Source: Paracyclopina nana | Lineage: Eukaryota > Arthropoda > Copepoda > Cyclopoida > Cyclopettidae | Direction: 5' to 3' | DNA: 64,000 nt | Assembly (NCBI GenBank): GCA_019096065.1 | Contig: JAGUCH010000002.1 | Coordinates: 8,196,501-8,260,500, forward strand | Part shown: one piece after another, positions 61,601 through 64,000 of the stretch | How the letters are laid out: each line of letters starts with the position of its first letter | Numbering within the stretch: the first letter of the stretch is position 1 | Position numbers and translations under genes: made by a program | Notes under the pieces: model-generated | Database searches by the model: none | What the model saw: only the letters and a program-made list of their open reading frames with translations | What the model was told of the DNA's origin: nothing

Positions 61601-64000
61601 CGTACATGCTGTGAGTGAGAGAGCCCTTTCCCATGACAGATGGTGGCAGCCTAATGGCACTCAGAATGGGCACATCTATCATCCTACTGTGGTAGTGAAC
61701 CCTGCTTTATGGCACCCCACATTACAGCGAGAAAGATGGATGATTTCTCTTCATCAGCCAGATAGATGTGACCATTTTCTCATCGTCCACCGGTACGTCT
61801 TTCAGCGATTGTCTTTGTCGCGTCAGATCATGCGCCATTTTAGGGCAAAAGGGCAATTTTCAGCCTGTCAAGGCTACGCCAAGACGGATGGGCTTGTTTA
61901 CCCGAGGCATATTTTGCGCTAGCTGTATCTCTCAAAGGACTCGGCGGTGGAAAACAAAGCTAGGTGATTGATTGTGAATTCTTTCAATCTTCCGCCGGAG
62001 AAGCAATAAGTAGAAAAAGCTAGCTGCTTTCACGTTCTACTTCGACGGTGGCTGTTTGGAAGATAAACGAGTCTTCCGCCCCTTTCTTGCTCGCGCCCAC
62101 CTGATTTATAGACAACATTACGTTCATCTTCTACAGCAATATTGTAGCGCAACCAGAAACCAGACAGTCAGGACTTTCCGATATTTTATGAGAGCCCGGC
62201 ACGAGATTTACGAATACACCAGCATAGCACTAGACAGAATGTAGGTATGGAAACAACGTTATATGGGCAATTACATGCTGCTAGAATAATGTAGATTTAT
62301 GGAAACAGATGGCAGGCATTGGAAGTTTTGACATCCGATCTGCTAAATTGTGACGACAATAGCCCGGTTCCAACACGGGATATCAGTATAGTGCAGTACG
62401 GTAAACCAGTTAAGTCAGGTTGAGCTGAGCGCGCGAGCTAGCTGTGACCTGACTATGCTAAAAAGTCAAGTTACGTCTCCTGACTTTGCTGATTTTCCTT
62501 GTTGGAACCGGGCTAATGTCATCGGCCCACCACGTTTTGCTACAATAATTCTGCTGGTATTCTTCATTCTGCTACGTTCTATAAAGCATAGCACTTGCTT
62601 TCACATTCTTCATCGGGAGGCTTTTTCATTCGGTGCAGGGGCTTTTTTCCGGCATCTTTGTGTTTGTAACGTGGCGCAACCAATGGCAGCTCGCAAATCA
62701 CTACTACAGCCACCGCAGAAGACAAATGGAGCAGAGAACAGGGGATGTTAAGGTCGACACAGCAGCCGGTGTAATGACAACCAGACATTTGTCTTTCTCT
62801 CACAACAGCCAGCCGAGGAAACCAACATACACATGTCATTTATCATGGCCCGAACAGATGCGAAAGCAGTGAAGTAATTGTAGCAGAGTTAAAGTAGAAA
62901 CTTTTTGGAGCTGTCCCAAGGGACCACTAGTACATCTTGCTTCGTGTTTTATAGCTAAAAAGCTGCTCCAGCTAACACTCATTTTCTCCAGCATATGGAA
63001 AAGAGTAATGAGATACCATTGTGGTGGTGACACCACGTGAAATTGCCTACATGTCTCCACGGCTGGGTTATTTTTCACGACGAAGAGCAAGGTGCTTTCA
63101 CTTGAATGCTGCTTCTGAGGGGGAGACTTTTCCGCACTCATTTTTTCACCTCGTTCATCAAGAGCAATTTTTTAATGCTGCTTGGTGAGCAGAGAAGGGA
63201 GAAAAGGAAGAATATGTAAGAGTGGACACAAAAGCCAGCAAAAATGATGGGGGATTTTGCGAGGTGTCAGTCTGAAACAAGACGGATATGTGGACGTTTA
63301 TTTCTCGGGAGCGAGCGAGAGAAATACCACGGGCTCGGAATAATAACAAGTGCAGTAGCAGTGGAAACCTTGAGAGCTGAAGTGGAGGCCATTTTTCTTC
63401 ATCCCTTACTGCAGCAGCAAAGCTTGACTCTCTTTCTCGTGTGTGGAGGCTTGAAAAATCGCCGACCCTCAACAAACCGAAGAGAAATGAGAGCTACCAG
63501 AAGGAGCAGCAGCCACTTTTTGCACACTGCTACTGCTGCAAAAAACAAGACCGAAACTGCTGAAAAATGGCTTTCTAAAATGTGTCTTGAAGGGATTTAT
63601 GGCAGCTTTCACAATTTTCCACGAGATTCCCGCATGCCAGTGCAATAAATCATACTGGAGCCAGCCAAGTTTTGACAAAGATTTTGAATTATGAACTTTT
63701 CTTATATGTGCCCACACGACCGCACACACTGAAGCACATGAGGTGCGCCAGCGAGCTAGCTCGCGCGTTATTAGTGTTTTGCGGGAGCTGCACACGTACT
63801 ACCTTTTTGAAAGATATATGGAACGTATGTGCTAGGCACACATGGGATTAAGAAACGATGTATAAATCAATCCGTTCTGTCTCGGCTCACAAGATTTATT
63901 CGTGAACATGTGTTATAAGGGTAGCTGCAACTATACTGCTACTGTAGGTAGTATAGAAAGCATGAAGAAGAAAAACGAGGATGTACACACGAAAAAAGCT
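58632..64000. other. Gene-free region right of the retrotransposon (5.4 kb)
   Basis: The first part is the interrupted 3' flank of the MORN gene. Beyond that no ORF has a combination of start, splice sites and recognisable sequence. The texture is the same as around noc: TTTATGGC at 61706 and 63596, CATAAA words, TAATTA cores, TTTATTG words. A wide minus-strand open frame at 58426-58878 and plus-strand frames at 61081-61512 and 63244-63648 are judged chance. The region may hold long-range enhancers or the flank of another gene outside the window. Confidence 0.45.

Noticed and set aside
1-64000. CRISPR arrays, bacterial operons, riboswitches
   Set aside because: The window is eukaryotic; the only spaced repeats (38.2-38.6 kb) are degenerate and lack unique spacers.

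Overview
The window is animal nuclear DNA. Almost every gene has introns, and the common introns are very short (about 52-65 bp, GT-AG). Genes are packed tightly on the left, and a developmental zinc-finger gene sits in a wide gene-free region on the right. The gene set (DHCR24, DHX36, USP14, AUH, PYCR, alanine aminotransferase, FERRY3/C12orf4, STMP1, POP5, NDUFAF5, a NEK kinase, a ZFC3H1-like protein, a noc/elbow/ZNF703-type factor) and a Pao/BEL retrotransposon suggest a small-genome invertebrate. TCAGT-type initiators and the noc/elB gene favour an arthropod, perhaps a crustacean. The species cannot be settled from the sequence alone.

1-25 kb is gene-dense. In order: the N-terminal part of DHCR24 (-), a 1,145-residue coiled-coil protein (-), DHX36 (-), USP14 (+), a METTL24/FkbM-like methyltransferase (-), the enoyl-CoA hydratase AUH (-), PYCR (+), alanine aminotransferase (-), FERRY3 (-), the run STMP1-POP5-NDUFAF5 (+), a NEK kinase (-), and a short ZFC3H1-like protein (+). 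Divergent pairs share promoters. Three tightly spaced same-strand pairs (DHX36>coiled coil, AUH>methyltransferase, POP5>NDUFAF5) have an upstream poly(A) signal followed within about 30-60 bp by a 3' splice site just ahead of the next ATG. That is the layout of operons resolved by trans-splicing. STMP1 and POP5 are only 5 nt apart and look dicistronic. Several of these genes act in mitochondria (AUH, PYCR, ALT, STMP1, NDUFAF5).

25-47 kb is a gene desert around a two-exon noc/elB/ZNF503-703-type gene (34.8-36.4 kb, -). The desert shows no convincing ORFs but many recurrent short motifs, above all GCCATAAA/TTTATGGC. It also holds a 1.2-kb foldback-like element (38.0-39.2 kb) with degenerate ~62-bp tandem repeats and a tRNA-like pol III box pair. 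A MORN-repeat gene (46.9-48.7 kb, +) follows and carries an apparent one-base frameshift in its last exon.

48.7-58.6 kb is a complete-looking, very young Pao/BEL LTR element: two identical 145-bp LTRs, a 5-bp target duplication ATACA, a primer-binding site, a polypurine tract, and a single long gag-pol frame. Unusually, it has two further ORFs between pol and the 3' LTR. One has zinc knuckles and a region resembling a DEDD 3'-5' exonuclease. This is the most unusual item in the window. The remainder (58.6-64 kb) is again gene-free, motif-rich DNA.
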